Shown: positions 16,820-26,688, counted from the stretch's first letter. The stretch: 64,000 bases of DNA from Spirosoma linguale DSM 74 (GCA_000024525.1 CP001769.1:1474001-1538000), one strand, 5' to 3'. A program made the numbers and translations. The notes: generated from the letters alone by a model not told the origin.

Positions 16820-19455
16820 AAGCTGGATGGGGTTAAGATGACCGGGCCGAGCAAGCCGGAGGGTACAGCCGCCCAGCGTGTAGCATCAAAAGGCTTATAC
16901 CGAATATCGACGATGTTGATGTCGTAAAACTTCTTCCAGCCGGGGTTTAGCCGGTCGTAAAGCCGCATGTAGTTGGCCGATAGGTTGGTTACGTCGATTT
17001 CCAGTTGATTCTCACCCGTTTTCAGGCGGTTAGCGGGTATCGTTAGCTGAAACGGGATGCACCAGGCCGTTCCCAATGGCTGGCCGTTCAGTCGCACCTC
17101 CGCCAATTCCCGAACATCGCCGAGGTCGAGAAGGTAAGCGGAGGTCGCAGCGCCAGCGGGGATGTTGACCGTTGTGGTGTAGCGTGCCGTTCCGGAGAAG
17201 TACCCGGCCGAGTCGGAAAGTGTTGTCCAGTCGGTAAGAGTGGGTAGTGTAACCGATAGCCTAAGCGCCGGCTGACCCTGTTCCGGATTTCGCTTGATAA
17301 ACTGAATGTGCCAGGGTTTTTTCAGCACAATAGATGTTCCAGTGGGGTTTATAACCCGCTGTAGTGCTGCTGCATCGGTAAAAACGGGCGTTCCCGGACG
17401 GACATTGATAAAACACGATTGCCCTGATTCAAGAGATAGATACACATCGTTGTGGCCATTCTTCCCTTTTCGAACGGGTAATGCCGTCGTCAGATTTGTT
17501 AACGGGTTATACTGACTAACGAGGCCCGTTGCTGAAAGGGTAATCCAGCCCTGCTTAAACCGGTTGCCAAGATTCGTGATAAAATACTGCGTGGTATCTG
17601 CCGAAAGGCCGGATTTCGACATGCCCGAACCTTGCCGTTTACGAATGAACGACAACCCCTCTGCCGCCCAGGTTTCCGAGCGAACGCCCGATTTGTTCAG
17701 AGTTTCGAACAGGTTGGCACTGACCGTGACAGTTGGCCGTTTCTGAAGCGTTTGGCCAAGCTGCTGTACGGTTGCTGTTTGCGCCTTGTGGTCATAAAAG
17801 CCAGCCGCCTGCTGAGGCAGCTGCCCGTCGAAAACGATTCTGGCGCCTTGCTGAGCCAGTTTGTCTAATAACCGAAGTGTAGTAGTGGGAATATAGGTGG
17901 TTTTCGGAACCACAATGACCTGATACGTAGCCCCGCTTGCCGCCCGAATGCCCTGTTTGGTTACGGTTAGGCTCTTGAGCAATTCGTCGGAAATGAAGTC
18001 GAACGCATACCCGCGCTCCGACAACTGCTCGCACAAACGCCCGAATGGTTGCGGCAACAGCCAACGCTCCACATGGTGAACCTCCAACTGATGAATCCCG
18101 CCCGCTGATTTCGCCCGGGTTGCCCAGAGATCGTGGATGGGGAAATAAACCAGCACGTCGTTGTCGGGTTTGCTGCGCTGTAACCGCGCCTGACAGCGTT
18201 CGATGTACTGATTCAGCAGCGGTAGATGCGGCCAGAAATGGGAACTTGGACCGTAGTTTGTTGACGCATAAAACGACCAGCCTGGCCAGCGTTCAGCCGG
18301 GGGCGAGTAGGGGATACCGTGGTAAAAAATATGGTTGATCCCCGACGCCAGTAACTCATCGACCTGCGGCTTTACCTGCGATAGCGACACCTGAAAATGG
18401 TTAGCTAGCCAGGTGCCGGTTTCCGAACTTACCAGCAGTTTGCCCATCAGGTGAGCCGCCGACGAAGCGAACTTCATAGCGAGCGGATTAGGCGTGCCAA
18501 AGCGGTCTACTTCATAGTTGGCATCGACGCGCAGACCCGGAATAGTAAACCGGCTGGAGCCGAACGACTCGGTTTCGGGAATGTCGGTGGCAGCGTAAAG
18601 GTCGATCAGGTTACCGGGCGAGCCATGCGCCTGGTTGCGAGTACGGTAGCCCGACTTATGCGCCCAGTTGTCCCAGGGTTTCGCAAAGCCGTCGAGCAAC
18701 AGCTCAGACAACGTTTGGTGGTAATCCTGATGAACGAGAATGCTGGTTTCAGTCTGATTCGTATCCAGAAAAGCAGTTAACTGGCTTTGGAGATCATAGC
18801 CTCGCCGGGCTTTAAATTCGGTTAGGAAATTATCTGTCCAGTTCGCGCCATACACTTCGTAGGAGTCATTGTAGACGGCGCGGGGCTGCTGGGGCGAATG
18901 CGCCAGCGTTGAATCGAACCGGTGGAGATACCGTTCCACCGCTTGTTTGCTGAAATAATCAATAACGGGACCCTGTGCGCCCGGTGCGGGGCGTTTGACC
19001 TGTTGTTTGGTTGGAACGGCCGTCAGTTTACCGTCAACTAGTTTCCATTCTTTAGCCGCCATCGCCGTTGATACGCCCGGCCCGCCAAAGGGCCAGCCGG
19101 TGCCGGTGGTCAGGTCAACGCCCAGCCCGAGCCGGTTGCCTTCACGAACGGTATGCCCAAAAACGGCCAGCCATCTGTCAGACAGGTAGGGAATGAATTT
19201 GGTTTCGTAGCCTTTAACCCCATAAATCGGGATGATATGGACGCCCCCCAGCCCGGCTTTGGCAAACTGTTCGAGCTGGTGGGTGATGTCTGCTTCGTTG
19301 ACTGCATTACCCATCCACCACCAGTACGTCCAGGGGCGGGCAGTATGGCCCATTGCCTGCTGCTTTGGTGCGACTTGCTGCTGTTGAGCGCAGACTACCG
19401 GGCTAAGATGCAGCCCCAAAAGAAGAAGTAAGGCCGCCGGGAAAGAGTACTTCAT
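16816..19455 (-). CDS. GH106-type alpha-L-rhamnosidase-like glycoside hydrolase
   Basis: An 879-aa secreted enzyme with a signal peptide (LLLLLGLHLSPVVCAQ). The start of the mature protein is typical of GH106: RPWTYWWWMGNAVNEADIT, then LEQFAKAGLGGVHIIPIYG and LGVDLTTGTGWPFGGP. A long catalytic region and a C-terminal beta-sandwich (AEVRLNGQPLGTAWCIPFQL) follow. GH106 enzymes remove alpha-L-rhamnose from rhamnogalacturonan and related glycans. The downstream SGNH esterase overlaps by 4 bases. The gene begins 69 bases after the MG2/plug protein, so it may belong to the TonB-receptor operon upstream. A second GH106 gene starts at 62885. Confidence 0.85.
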   Translation of the reverse strand: MKYSFPAALLLLLGLHLSPVVCAQQQQVAPKQQAMGHTARPWTYWWWMGNAVNEADITHQLEQFAKAGLGGVHIIPIYGVKGYETKFIPYLSDRWLAVFGHTVREGNRLGLGVDLTTGTGWPFGGPGVSTAMAAKEWKLVDGKLTAVPTKQQVKRPAPGAQGPVIDYFSKQAVERYLHRFDSTLAHSPQQPRAVYNDSYEVYGANWTDNFLTEFKARRGYDLQSQLTAFLDTNQTETSILVHQDYHQTLSELLLDGFAKPWDNWAHKSGYRTRNQAHGSPGNLIDLYAATDIPETESFGSSRFTIPGLRVDANYEVDRFGTPNPLAMKFASSAAHLMGKLLVSSETGTWLANHFQVSLSQVKPQVDELLASGINHIFYHGIPYSPPAERWPGWSFYASTNYGPSSHFWPHLPLLNQYIERCQARLQRSKPDNDVLVYFPIHDLWATRAKSAGGIHQLEVHHVERWLLPQPFGRLCEQLSERGYAFDFISDELLKSLTVTKQGIRAASGATYQVIVVPKTTYIPTTTLRLLDKLAQQGARIVFDGQLPQQAAGFYDHKAQTATVQQLGQTLQKRPTVTVSANLFETLNKSGVRSETWAAEGLSFIRKRQGSGMSKSGLSADTTQYFITNLGNRFKQGWITLSATGLVSQYNPLTNLTTALPVRKGKNGHNDVYLSLESGQSCFINVRPGTPVFTDAAALQRVINPTGTSIVLKKPWHIQFIKRNPEQGQPALRLSVTLPTLTDWTTLSDSAGYFSGTARYTTTVNIPAGAATSAYLLDLGDVRELAEVRLNGQPLGTAWCIPFQLTIPANRLKTGENQLEIDVTNLSANYMRLYDRLNPGWKKFYDINIVDIRYKPFDATRWAAVPSGLLGPVILTPSSL

Positions 19456-19524
19456 GGATTGATTAACTGTATAAAAAGCCCTGCAAGGAATACAACGTAC
19501 CCATTATGGCCGTACTGTACTCAC

Positions 19525-21930
19525 CTACTTCGGGCTGTTTTTTACCTCAAACAGCGTGTGCTGGCTACCGGCTTTCCCATCGGCGGTTAACCCATTCACT
19601 TCAACAACGTAGGTGCCGATCTGGTCGGACGTGTAAAACTCAGCCCGGCCTTTGCCCTGAGCGTCGGTTTTTAAATTTGGGTTCCAGTACAAGAGGGTCC
19701 GGCCATCGGGTAGGCGGCTGGTGGGCTGCCGGGGGGTGTCGTAACGGGGCAAATAGAACTCCCGTTGCAGTTGCAGTCCGTCGTAATCCAGCTTCAGCAG
19801 GCGGGGGTCGAGCGGAAAACCAGCCAGATCGCCTTTGTAGGTCATGAAGCTGATAACGCCGGGGAATAGGGCCGGACCAATAAAAAACTGGTTGGTAATG
19901 ACGTCGATCTGCTTGATTTTCAGGGGGCTGAATTCAATGACTTTGTCCATGTTAAACAGGGGCACGCCATCGAGCATAACCAGCGATGGGTCCTCGAATA
20001 TTGTCCGGTAAGGCTCATTCGGGACATAAAGCCGGAAATGTCCCTGTTTTTTCCGGGGCATCACCCCCAGAATATACTCCCGCAAAACCTCTTCCATACG
20101 TGGAAAACGGGTGTACACATCCAGCAGGTACGATTCACCGGGTTTTCCGTAAAACGCCGAGCTGTCGACCGCCGGGTATTGGTACTGGATAACCCGGTCG
20201 CCCCAGTACGTAGCCTGTACCTGCATGGCTACACTGCGATTGAGTAGCTGGCTGGTTTTCGATTCAGATACGGAAAGCGCGGGCAGGCGCGTGGTTGAAA
20301 ACGTGCTGGAAAATGGATTGGCAATTGTTATTTTATACAGACTGTCCTGCGGATTGGTCTGGACGACGATGTTTCGGGCACCGTAAAAGTCCTGCATCTC
20401 GAAGCGAATCCGCCCTGACGAGTCACTCCGCGATACATATAAACGAACAGGTTTACCGGCTGATGATAAGTACGTAACAATATTTGGTATCGGCCTTCCG
20501 GTCAGGCTATCGCTTATAGTTCCGTGAATGAGCAACCCGTTATGTTCGGGAGTGAATGGGCGTTTGGACTGCTTTTTCCCCGGAGCGGGGCTGTTGAGTA
20601 CATCCTCCCACCGGAACCTGCGCCAGCCATGGGTGAGCATCAGATTGTCCGTTGCCAGCGCTACACCCTCATTGCCGGGTTGCAGGTAATAGTCGGGAGA
20701 TTCGATGTGTCCCTGCAAATCGGAGGTCATCCACAAGTAACTAAGTAGGTTACCCGAAGCTGTTTCGGCCAGCGAATCAAGCCGGTAAACTGCCATCGAC
20801 AAATTCGCCTGACGACCCTGAGCCGCAGTAGCTACGGATGCGTCCAAGGTTACTTTCGTGCGGGAGGCATACGAGGGCTGGTCCGGTTTCAGGGCAATCG
20901 CCAGTGGCTGCGCGGGTCGTTTGAAAAACAGCCGCTCGCAAACAGGCTTGCCTTGGGCGTCGAAGACAGTGAAGTGGGAAATGCCGTCACCCAGTGTTTT
21001 TTTGTCAATCGAAAAGGTTGTTTCCCGTTGAATAGGCCGAACCTCGGCCACTTTGATTTCATTTCTGGTGTGTGCAAACAGAGATACTAATGAACTCCCC
21101 TCCAGATTGGTATTAACTGTAATAGTCAGTTTATCGCCGGTAGATTCTTCCAGCCGCATGGTGTACCCCTGTGGATAAATCGTTGGCAGGGGCCGGGTAA
21201 CGGTGCGTCCCTGTCCATCCCGAAATACGATCCGATAGGGTACTTTTTCGGATGGGGTTACCGAAAAGGTACCAATACCAAATTTATGGGAAGTGAACCG
21301 CGCCAGCGTGTCGTTTTGTCCCGAAAGTAGCCAGCCCCGAACAGTTACGCCCCGCCCCGACGCGTCGGCCACTTTAAAGGCCACTTTACTGGCAAGTCCC
21401 TGCACCAGATTGCCCCCTTCGGGAAAAAGCTGAACGTCATACTCGGGTACCTCACGCAGCAGCGGCAAGCCCAATGGTTTAAAAGGATTGACGATGGTCA
21501 GGGTCTTTTCAAAGAAAAAGTTGGCACTAAAGTTCTTCATCCAGCTTGTGTAGGCACGCAGCAGGTAGTTACCCGAATTCAGGGATGACGGCAAAAAGAG
21601 ACTGCCGTTCCCACCGTCCGGATTGAGGGCAACTTTGGTTTGCAGCACTGCCTTTTTCTCTTTGTCCAGCAATTCGACGTACGTGACTGTACTGACATCG
21701 AGCGGCTGGTGACGGGAACCATCCACGTAATAGACCTTAAACCACATGGTTTCGCCGGTGAGGTAAAACGCCTGATCGGTATGGACAAACAGTTTTTCCT
21801 GGAGCGTTTGCTGGCGGTATTGCTCAAACGACTGTACAGGCCCGCTGCCCGATGGCATAGACTGCCCCCGTAACAGCACCGGAACGAGGAAAAGCAGGGT
21901 GAAAAATACGCGTGATATAAAAACAGGCAT
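19525..21930 (-). CDS. MG2-domain surface protein with a TonB-plug-like domain
   Basis: An 801-aa exported protein with a signal peptide (FFTLLFLVPVLLRGQS). The first part has the macroglobulin MG2-like pattern KLFVHTDQAFYLTGETMWFK followed by LPSSLNSGNYLLRAYTSW. The middle has several beta-sandwich repeats. Near residues 600-720 there is a plug-like segment (SLVMLDGVPLFNMDKVIEF and IDVITNQFFIGPALFPGV) with no following barrel. A last beta domain closes the protein. Such proteins occur next to DUF4249 and TonB-receptor genes in Bacteroidota, as here, and may form an outer-membrane complex with them. The precise function is not known. Confidence 0.7.
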   Translation of the reverse strand: MPVFISRVFFTLLFLVPVLLRGQSMPSGSGPVQSFEQYRQQTLQEKLFVHTDQAFYLTGETMWFKVYYVDGSRHQPLDVSTVTYVELLDKEKKAVLQTKVALNPDGGNGSLFLPSSLNSGNYLLRAYTSWMKNFSANFFFEKTLTIVNPFKPLGLPLLREVPEYDVQLFPEGGNLVQGLASKVAFKVADASGRGVTVRGWLLSGQNDTLARFTSHKFGIGTFSVTPSEKVPYRIVFRDGQGRTVTRPLPTIYPQGYTMRLEESTGDKLTITVNTNLEGSSLVSLFAHTRNEIKVAEVRPIQRETTFSIDKKTLGDGISHFTVFDAQGKPVCERLFFKRPAQPLAIALKPDQPSYASRTKVTLDASVATAAQGRQANLSMAVYRLDSLAETASGNLLSYLWMTSDLQGHIESPDYYLQPGNEGVALATDNLMLTHGWRRFRWEDVLNSPAPGKKQSKRPFTPEHNGLLIHGTISDSLTGRPIPNIVTYLSSAGKPVRLYVSRSDSSGRIRFEMQDFYGARNIVVQTNPQDSLYKITIANPFSSTFSTTRLPALSVSESKTSQLLNRSVAMQVQATYWGDRVIQYQYPAVDSSAFYGKPGESYLLDVYTRFPRMEEVLREYILGVMPRKKQGHFRLYVPNEPYRTIFEDPSLVMLDGVPLFNMDKVIEFSPLKIKQIDVITNQFFIGPALFPGVISFMTYKGDLAGFPLDPRLLKLDYDGLQLQREFYLPRYDTPRQPTSRLPDGRTLLYWNPNLKTDAQGKGRAEFYTSDQIGTYVVEVNGLTADGKAGSQHTLFEVKNSPK

Positions 21931-21956
21931 AGGGGAGGTCGTTTTGTGGCTGGCTC

Positions 21957-23072
21957 TTACTGCCAGAAGTCAGGTCTTTTGATAACACCACCCCGCAGTC
22001 GGCAATCTACGCAGAACGTAGAGGTAGTGAGGTAGCGTGTCATGTCGTACAGAGTGATGACCGCCGGTTGATTCTTGCGGATTTCAGCCAGGGTGAGGGT
22101 GTCCGTCGTACAGCTCTCGTAGCCCGTAATGGCGCGGAAGTCAGGAATTTGTGACCGACTGATAAAGAGTCGTTTGGTTGCCACCGAACCCACGCGGAAG
22201 AAACCCAGCACAAGTTCATTGCTATTGGTGGCGCAATACAAATTGCCGGTAATCTGCGAAGGTTGCGGGTCAAAAATAGAGCCGATGTTTTGGGTTATTT
22301 TGGCGAGCTGGTCATAGTAGTCGAAGCCCGTCTGGCTCAGTGCGATCTGCCGAACCAGTATGCTGTACTTAACGCCTAGTTTTATAGAACTGCCGGGAAT
22401 AAACGTCAGGGGGAATTGGCTTACCACGTCCTGACTCAGGCGGGTAGTCGAGGTGGTCATGATATTGGTTGAACTGGCGTTGCTCCAACACCGGTCGACC
22501 TGTACGGCGCGGCTGACAAGCTGGTTGTTAATCAGCTCATAGGTGGATGTGTAAGCTGAGTAATACTCCCAGGTCTCATCGAACTCCCAGCGGTAATACC
22601 GGGTGTTGTTCGTTGGGTCGTGGGTGTTCACGTTGATCTGCACACCATTGTTTTCCTTCCGCCAGCTAATGCTATCAATCGGGGGCGTCTGAATGACAGG
22701 CACATAGGCCGAGAAGTACTCGACTCCTTTGGCCGTGCGAATATGCAGCCGGTAGTTCTCGCCCGTTCTGGGCGTAACGCCCGCCAGGGTATATGTACCG
22801 GCGGTACCTTCGGCGAGTGTGTAAACGGCCTTGTTCTGGCTCTCAATCGTTACGACCGCTTTGGTTTCGACGGTGGGTGCTTTGGTATCGGCCAGATTCT
22901 GCGTTCGCGACAGGCGGATGGTCGTGGGCGCGCCCGGTGCACTGTCGAAGAAGCCATTCACGACCAGATAACTGTTGGGCGACGCCACTTCGGGCGGGCG
23001 ATACGGGTCAACGCAACCACCAACGAACAGGATTAATAACCAGGCGAGTATGTTTATTGAAGTAGTTCTCAT
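21957..23072 (-). CDS. DUF4249-family lipoprotein
   Basis: A 371-aa lipoprotein with a lipobox ending VGGC, after which the family hallmark CVDPYRPPEVASPNSYLVV appears. The rest is beta-rich (APTTIRLSRTQNL, GENYRLHIRTAKG), and the C-terminus contains paired cysteines (FCVDCRLRGG). DUF4249 proteins are usually encoded beside a TonB-dependent receptor, probably as its accessory surface lipoprotein. The neighbours here, a receptor upstream and an MG2/plug protein 26 bases downstream, fit that layout. The ligand is unknown. Confidence 0.88.
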   Translation of the reverse strand: MRTTSINILAWLLILFVGGCVDPYRPPEVASPNSYLVVNGFFDSAPGAPTTIRLSRTQNLADTKAPTVETKAVVTIESQNKAVYTLAEGTAGTYTLAGVTPRTGENYRLHIRTAKGVEYFSAYVPVIQTPPIDSISWRKENNGVQINVNTHDPTNNTRYYRWEFDETWEYYSAYTSTYELINNQLVSRAVQVDRCWSNASSTNIMTTSTTRLSQDVVSQFPLTFIPGSSIKLGVKYSILVRQIALSQTGFDYYDQLAKITQNIGSIFDPQPSQITGNLYCATNSNELVLGFFRVGSVATKRLFISRSQIPDFRAITGYESCTTDTLTLAEIRKNQPAVITLYDMTRYLTTSTFCVDCRLRGGVIKRPDFWQ

Positions 23073-23086
23073 CGTATTGTCAAACT

Positions 23087-23182
23087 GTTACGCAGAGATT
23101 CGCAGAGAAAAATGAGATTCGCGGAGGATTAGTAAAAAAAGCTCTGTGTATCTCTGTGCTCCTCCGTGTATCTCTGCGTAAC
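23087..23182. repeat. CACAGAG-type intergenic inverted repeat
   Basis: The left arm (23087-23107) and right arm (23162-23182) are reverse complements at 18 of 21 positions. The spacer contains further GCAGAG and CTCTGTG copies, so the whole 96-base stretch is built from about 10-base CGCAGAGAT-like units. It fills the gap between the receptor stop and the DUF4249 start. Related sequence is found at 32700-32767 and 33973-34016. Confidence 0.75.
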
Positions 23183-23188
23183 AACCAT

Positions 23189-25960
23189 TTAAAATCTGAA
23201 ATTATACGTAATTGACGGAATCGGATTGCCGAAAATGGATAGCTGATACCCATTGATCCGGCCATTTTCCGATTTAAAATACACCGAATACGCGTTATGC
23301 CGACCCAGTAGATTGTATACGGAGATCGTCCAGGAGCTATGCGCGAGCTTTTTTACCTTGTGGTTGCCTTCAATATTCATAGCAAAGTCTGCGCGGTAGT
23401 AATCCGGAATCCGGTACTGGTTGCGCTCCGAATACAGCAGTCGGGCGGCATTGTCGAGGGTGTATTTGCCCACCGGCAGCGTAATGGGTCGCCCCGTGCT
23501 ATAGGTAAAATTCAACGACAGACTAAATCGACGGTTAATCTTGTAATTGCTGATCATCGTGAAATCATGCGGTTTGTCGTAGCTGCTCGGGTAGAAATTG
23601 CCCTGGTTGATGGTTTCGCTGCTGTTCAGCCCGTTGGTGCGCAGGAGGGTTCGGGCGTAGGTGTAACTTATCCAGCCGTTCAACTTGCCCGTCATTTTTT
23701 TTGCCAGCAGTTCGATGCCATAGGCCATGCCTTCTGCCCGCACCACATCGGTTTCGATATGGTGGTTCAAAATCAGCGAAGCCCCGCCCCGGTAATCGAG
23801 CAGATTCTGCATGGTTTTGTAATAAGCCTCTGCGGATAGCTCAATGGTATTGGTCCGGTTGTTTTTGTAAATACCCACGGCATACTGGTCGCCAACCTGC
23901 GGTTTGATGTTCGGGTCGCTGAGCTTCCAGATATCGGTGGGGGAGATGACCGTCGTGTTGGAAAGCATCTGAATGTACTGCCGGGTCCGGTTGAAACTGG
24001 CTTTCACCGAAGCCGTGTTGGAGAGCGCATAGCGGATGGCCAGCCGGTACTCCGGCCCCTGATAGGTCGAAATGGCTTTGTTGGCACCGTAAGCAAGGGT
24101 GTCAATGATGGTGTTCACCGACTTGGGTAGGCCTGCTGCGTACTGATAAACCGAATTGGGGCCCAGATAGGTGTAGATCGAATAACGCAACCCGCCACTA
24201 ATCGACAGTCGGGGGCTGATGTCGAATCGGTCGCCAATGTACACCGCACTTTCCAGTGCCTGCTCCGTGGGCACAACATCGGGCAAAATCAGCGACTCAC
24301 GCCCTTTGGGCTGAAAATTGCCCGGCGAGATTCGGTAATGAGTACTGCTGATGCCAAAATCAACCGCGTGCTGGTTGGTTGGGTAATAGTTGAAATCAGC
24401 CTTTATCTGCGATTGTTTGATGGCGAAGTCGAGCTGGTAGGCGTTCACCGGATTTTTTTCACTCGCCACGTCATACTCGTAGCCGCTGTAATTACCCGTA
24501 AAAACGCTGTACAGTTTGTTATTAAAGACGTGCTTCCATTTTAGCGTTGCTGTCTGGTTCTGATACCGGTACGACGTATCGCTGTTGAGCTTGAACTGGT
24601 CGCGGCTCATGTAACCGGTCAGGTACAGGGTGTTTTTTTCGTTGGCTTCGTGGGTGATGTGCAGGTTGATGTCGTAGAACTGCGCCTGACTTTTCTGGAA
24701 CGACGCATTCTGGAGCTGTCTCAGCAACCAGTCGGAGTACGACGAGCGGATACCGGCAATAAACGAGGTTTTGTCTTTAAAGATCGGTCCTTCCAGCGTT
24801 AAACGGCCGGTGAGCAGCCCAATCCCGCCCGAGCCGACAAACTTCTTTTTGTTGCCATCCCGCGTCTGTACATCCAGTACCGACGACAGCCGCCCCCCAA
24901 AGCGCGATGGAATAGCACTTTTGTAGAGTTCGGCGCTTTTGATCATGTCGGGGTTAAAGGCCGAGAAAAAACCGAACAGGTGCGACGAGTTATAAATCGT
25001 GGCGTCGTTATACAGAATCAGGTTCTGATCCGTAGCACCTCCACGCACGTTGAGTCCGGTTGAGCTTTCACCCACGGTTTTTACCCCCGGCAAGGTCTGG
25101 ATAACCCGTAACAAATCGGCCTCGCCCAGCGCCGTAGGCACCTGCTTGATGCTTTTAATATCGACCCGCTCCTGACCCATTTGAAGACCCGAAATATTCT
25201 TGTCTTTTTCGGCTTCGATCACTACCTCTTTCAGGGCAATGACATCGTCTTCCATCTCGATGTCGAACTTGCCATCGGCATAGAGAATAATCCGGCGTCG
25301 GGTATCTTTCAGGCCAATACTCCGCAGCTTCAGGTCATGTTTACCACGCGGCAGGGTAATTGAATAATAACCAAACTGATCGGAGATGGTGCCAACGCGT
25401 GGGTTGTCCAGATAAACGGCAGCGCCCACTATGGGTTCGCCCGATGATACGTTACGGACATACCCCGCCAGGGTAGCCCGCCCAGGCCGGATGGGCGTTG
25501 TCGGTTTGCCAATTTCGTAGACCTTTGTTTCCGGTTCTACCTGTTTTTTCTGAGTTTCGGTCAGGTAGCCCGCCAGGGTTGAGTCGGCTCCGGCACCTGA
25601 CCCCCCACGTACGAAGAAACCAATGGGCAGTTCGGTTCGGATGGGTCGGGTTGTGGTGATATAAACCCGCTGTTGCTCATCCATGGAAAACCCATATTTG
25701 GTGCCGTTGAACAGTTGCTGAAGAACAGACCGCAGCGGCTGCTTCTCAACCCGTATATCAATGCGGATACTGTCGGCATCGGTAGGATTGTAAAAGAAGC
25801 GGTAAGGCGACTGTGCTTCAACTTGCTGAACAAACTGGGTAAAGGAGGTATTTGAGAAGTCGCCACTAATGGGTTTATCGGTGGGAGTCTGGCTAAAGGC
25901 CGTTGTCAGGAAGCAAAGCAATCCGATGAAAAGGAGCGTTGTCCGGTAAAGTTGAATCAT
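23189..25960 (-). CDS. TonB-dependent outer-membrane receptor with STN and carboxypeptidase-regulatory-like domains
   Basis: A 923-aa outer-membrane receptor. In order: signal peptide (LLFIGLLCFLTTAFSQ), an STN-like domain (about 38-103, FTQFVQQVEAQSPYRFFY), a linker, a carboxypeptidase-regulatory-like domain (about 165-245, ATLAGYVRNVSSGEPIVGAA), a plug (ATDQNLILYNDATIYNSSHL) and a beta-barrel ending in NFRF. It is not a classical SusC: it is shorter and lacks the SusC signature. It is paired with DUF4249 rather than SusD. A small secreted protein ends 2 bases before its start, so they are probably co-transcribed. The substrate is unknown; downstream rhamnosidase genes suggest a pectin fragment. 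Confidence 0.9.
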   Translation of the reverse strand: MIQLYRTTLLFIGLLCFLTTAFSQTPTDKPISGDFSNTSFTQFVQQVEAQSPYRFFYNPTDADSIRIDIRVEKQPLRSVLQQLFNGTKYGFSMDEQQRVYITTTRPIRTELPIGFFVRGGSGAGADSTLAGYLTETQKKQVEPETKVYEIGKPTTPIRPGRATLAGYVRNVSSGEPIVGAAVYLDNPRVGTISDQFGYYSITLPRGKHDLKLRSIGLKDTRRRIILYADGKFDIEMEDDVIALKEVVIEAEKDKNISGLQMGQERVDIKSIKQVPTALGEADLLRVIQTLPGVKTVGESSTGLNVRGGATDQNLILYNDATIYNSSHLFGFFSAFNPDMIKSAELYKSAIPSRFGGRLSSVLDVQTRDGNKKKFVGSGGIGLLTGRLTLEGPIFKDKTSFIAGIRSSYSDWLLRQLQNASFQKSQAQFYDINLHITHEANEKNTLYLTGYMSRDQFKLNSDTSYRYQNQTATLKWKHVFNNKLYSVFTGNYSGYEYDVASEKNPVNAYQLDFAIKQSQIKADFNYYPTNQHAVDFGISSTHYRISPGNFQPKGRESLILPDVVPTEQALESAVYIGDRFDISPRLSISGGLRYSIYTYLGPNSVYQYAAGLPKSVNTIIDTLAYGANKAISTYQGPEYRLAIRYALSNTASVKASFNRTRQYIQMLSNTTVISPTDIWKLSDPNIKPQVGDQYAVGIYKNNRTNTIELSAEAYYKTMQNLLDYRGGASLILNHHIETDVVRAEGMAYGIELLAKKMTGKLNGWISYTYARTLLRTNGLNSSETINQGNFYPSSYDKPHDFTMISNYKINRRFSLSLNFTYSTGRPITLPVGKYTLDNAARLLYSERNQYRIPDYYRADFAMNIEGNHKVKKLAHSSWTISVYNLLGRHNAYSVYFKSENGRINGYQLSIFGNPIPSITYNFRF

Positions 25961-25962
25961 AG

Positions 25963-26688
25963 TTACTTCAGTAGGTCTTCGTACCGGTTTGTTACCTGCG
26001 AAATGGCTTCTTCCCGTTTTTCATCGTTGAATTTAAGGCCGTTTGACCGCATGAATTTGCGCAGCAGTTTGGCCTGTTCCGGAAATACGTTAAGCAGCGA
26101 ACGCTTCGATTTTACCTCGTAATAAACTCCTTCTTTCAGGATAAAAAATCGGTCTTTCACCAAGTATTCTGCCTGGTACTTACCACTCGAAATATCTTCA
26201 TGAACCACTTTAACCCGGCGGGCCAGTGCCTTCAGACGGCCATTGTGCAGGATTTCGTAAAAACCCGTAGGGACACCCGCAGCGCTATCGCCTACGATGC
26301 GCATAAAGGGATGTCCGCCAATGATAAAGGACGCTATGTAGTCGTTGCGCGGTCGGAGTCGAAATCCACCTCCCGGCGGCTGAATCGCCAGTTGGTCACG
26401 AACAACATCGTACAGCATCTTTATGTCCGAATACTGCACTCCCCGGTAAATAATTGTACAGGACAGGAGACTATCGACGCCAAAGAATGGATGAATTTTA
26501 ATGCGGTGGTCGTGTGCAATGTATTCGTTGCCCTCGTACACATGCGCCTGTTCACGCAGATCCTGCTCGTAAGCACGAACGGCCTGGTTGCGGGCTAGTT
26601 GCCGAAAGGAACTGTCAGGAGTAAGTGTTTGTCCTGTAGCCTGGGTTGTTAGCCAGCCAATAAGAAACAGGACAAGCGAATAACGCAT
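25963..26688 (-). CDS. Secreted protein of unknown function, first gene of the TonB-receptor operon
   Basis: A 241-aa protein that I do not recognise. I start at the ATG at 26688, which gives a clean signal peptide (MRYSLVLFLIGWLTTQATGQ); the longer frame to 26778 adds 30 residues ahead of it. The mature part has a repeated charged pattern (LARNQAVRAYEQDLREQAHV), a mixed alpha/beta core (GGHPFMRIVGDSAAGVPTGF) and a basic, helical C-terminus (LLRKFMRSNGLKFNDEKREE). No catalytic motif is evident. The stop is 2 bases before the receptor start, which suggests translational coupling and a role with the receptor or its substrate. Confidence 0.65.
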   Translation of the reverse strand: MRYSLVLFLIGWLTTQATGQTLTPDSSFRQLARNQAVRAYEQDLREQAHVYEGNEYIAHDHRIKIHPFFGVDSLLSCTIIYRGVQYSDIKMLYDVVRDQLAIQPPGGGFRLRPRNDYIASFIIGGHPFMRIVGDSAAGVPTGFYEILHNGRLKALARRVKVVHEDISSGKYQAEYLVKDRFFILKEGVYYEVKSKRSLLNVFPEQAKLLRKFMRSNGLKFNDEKREEAISQVTNRYEDLLK

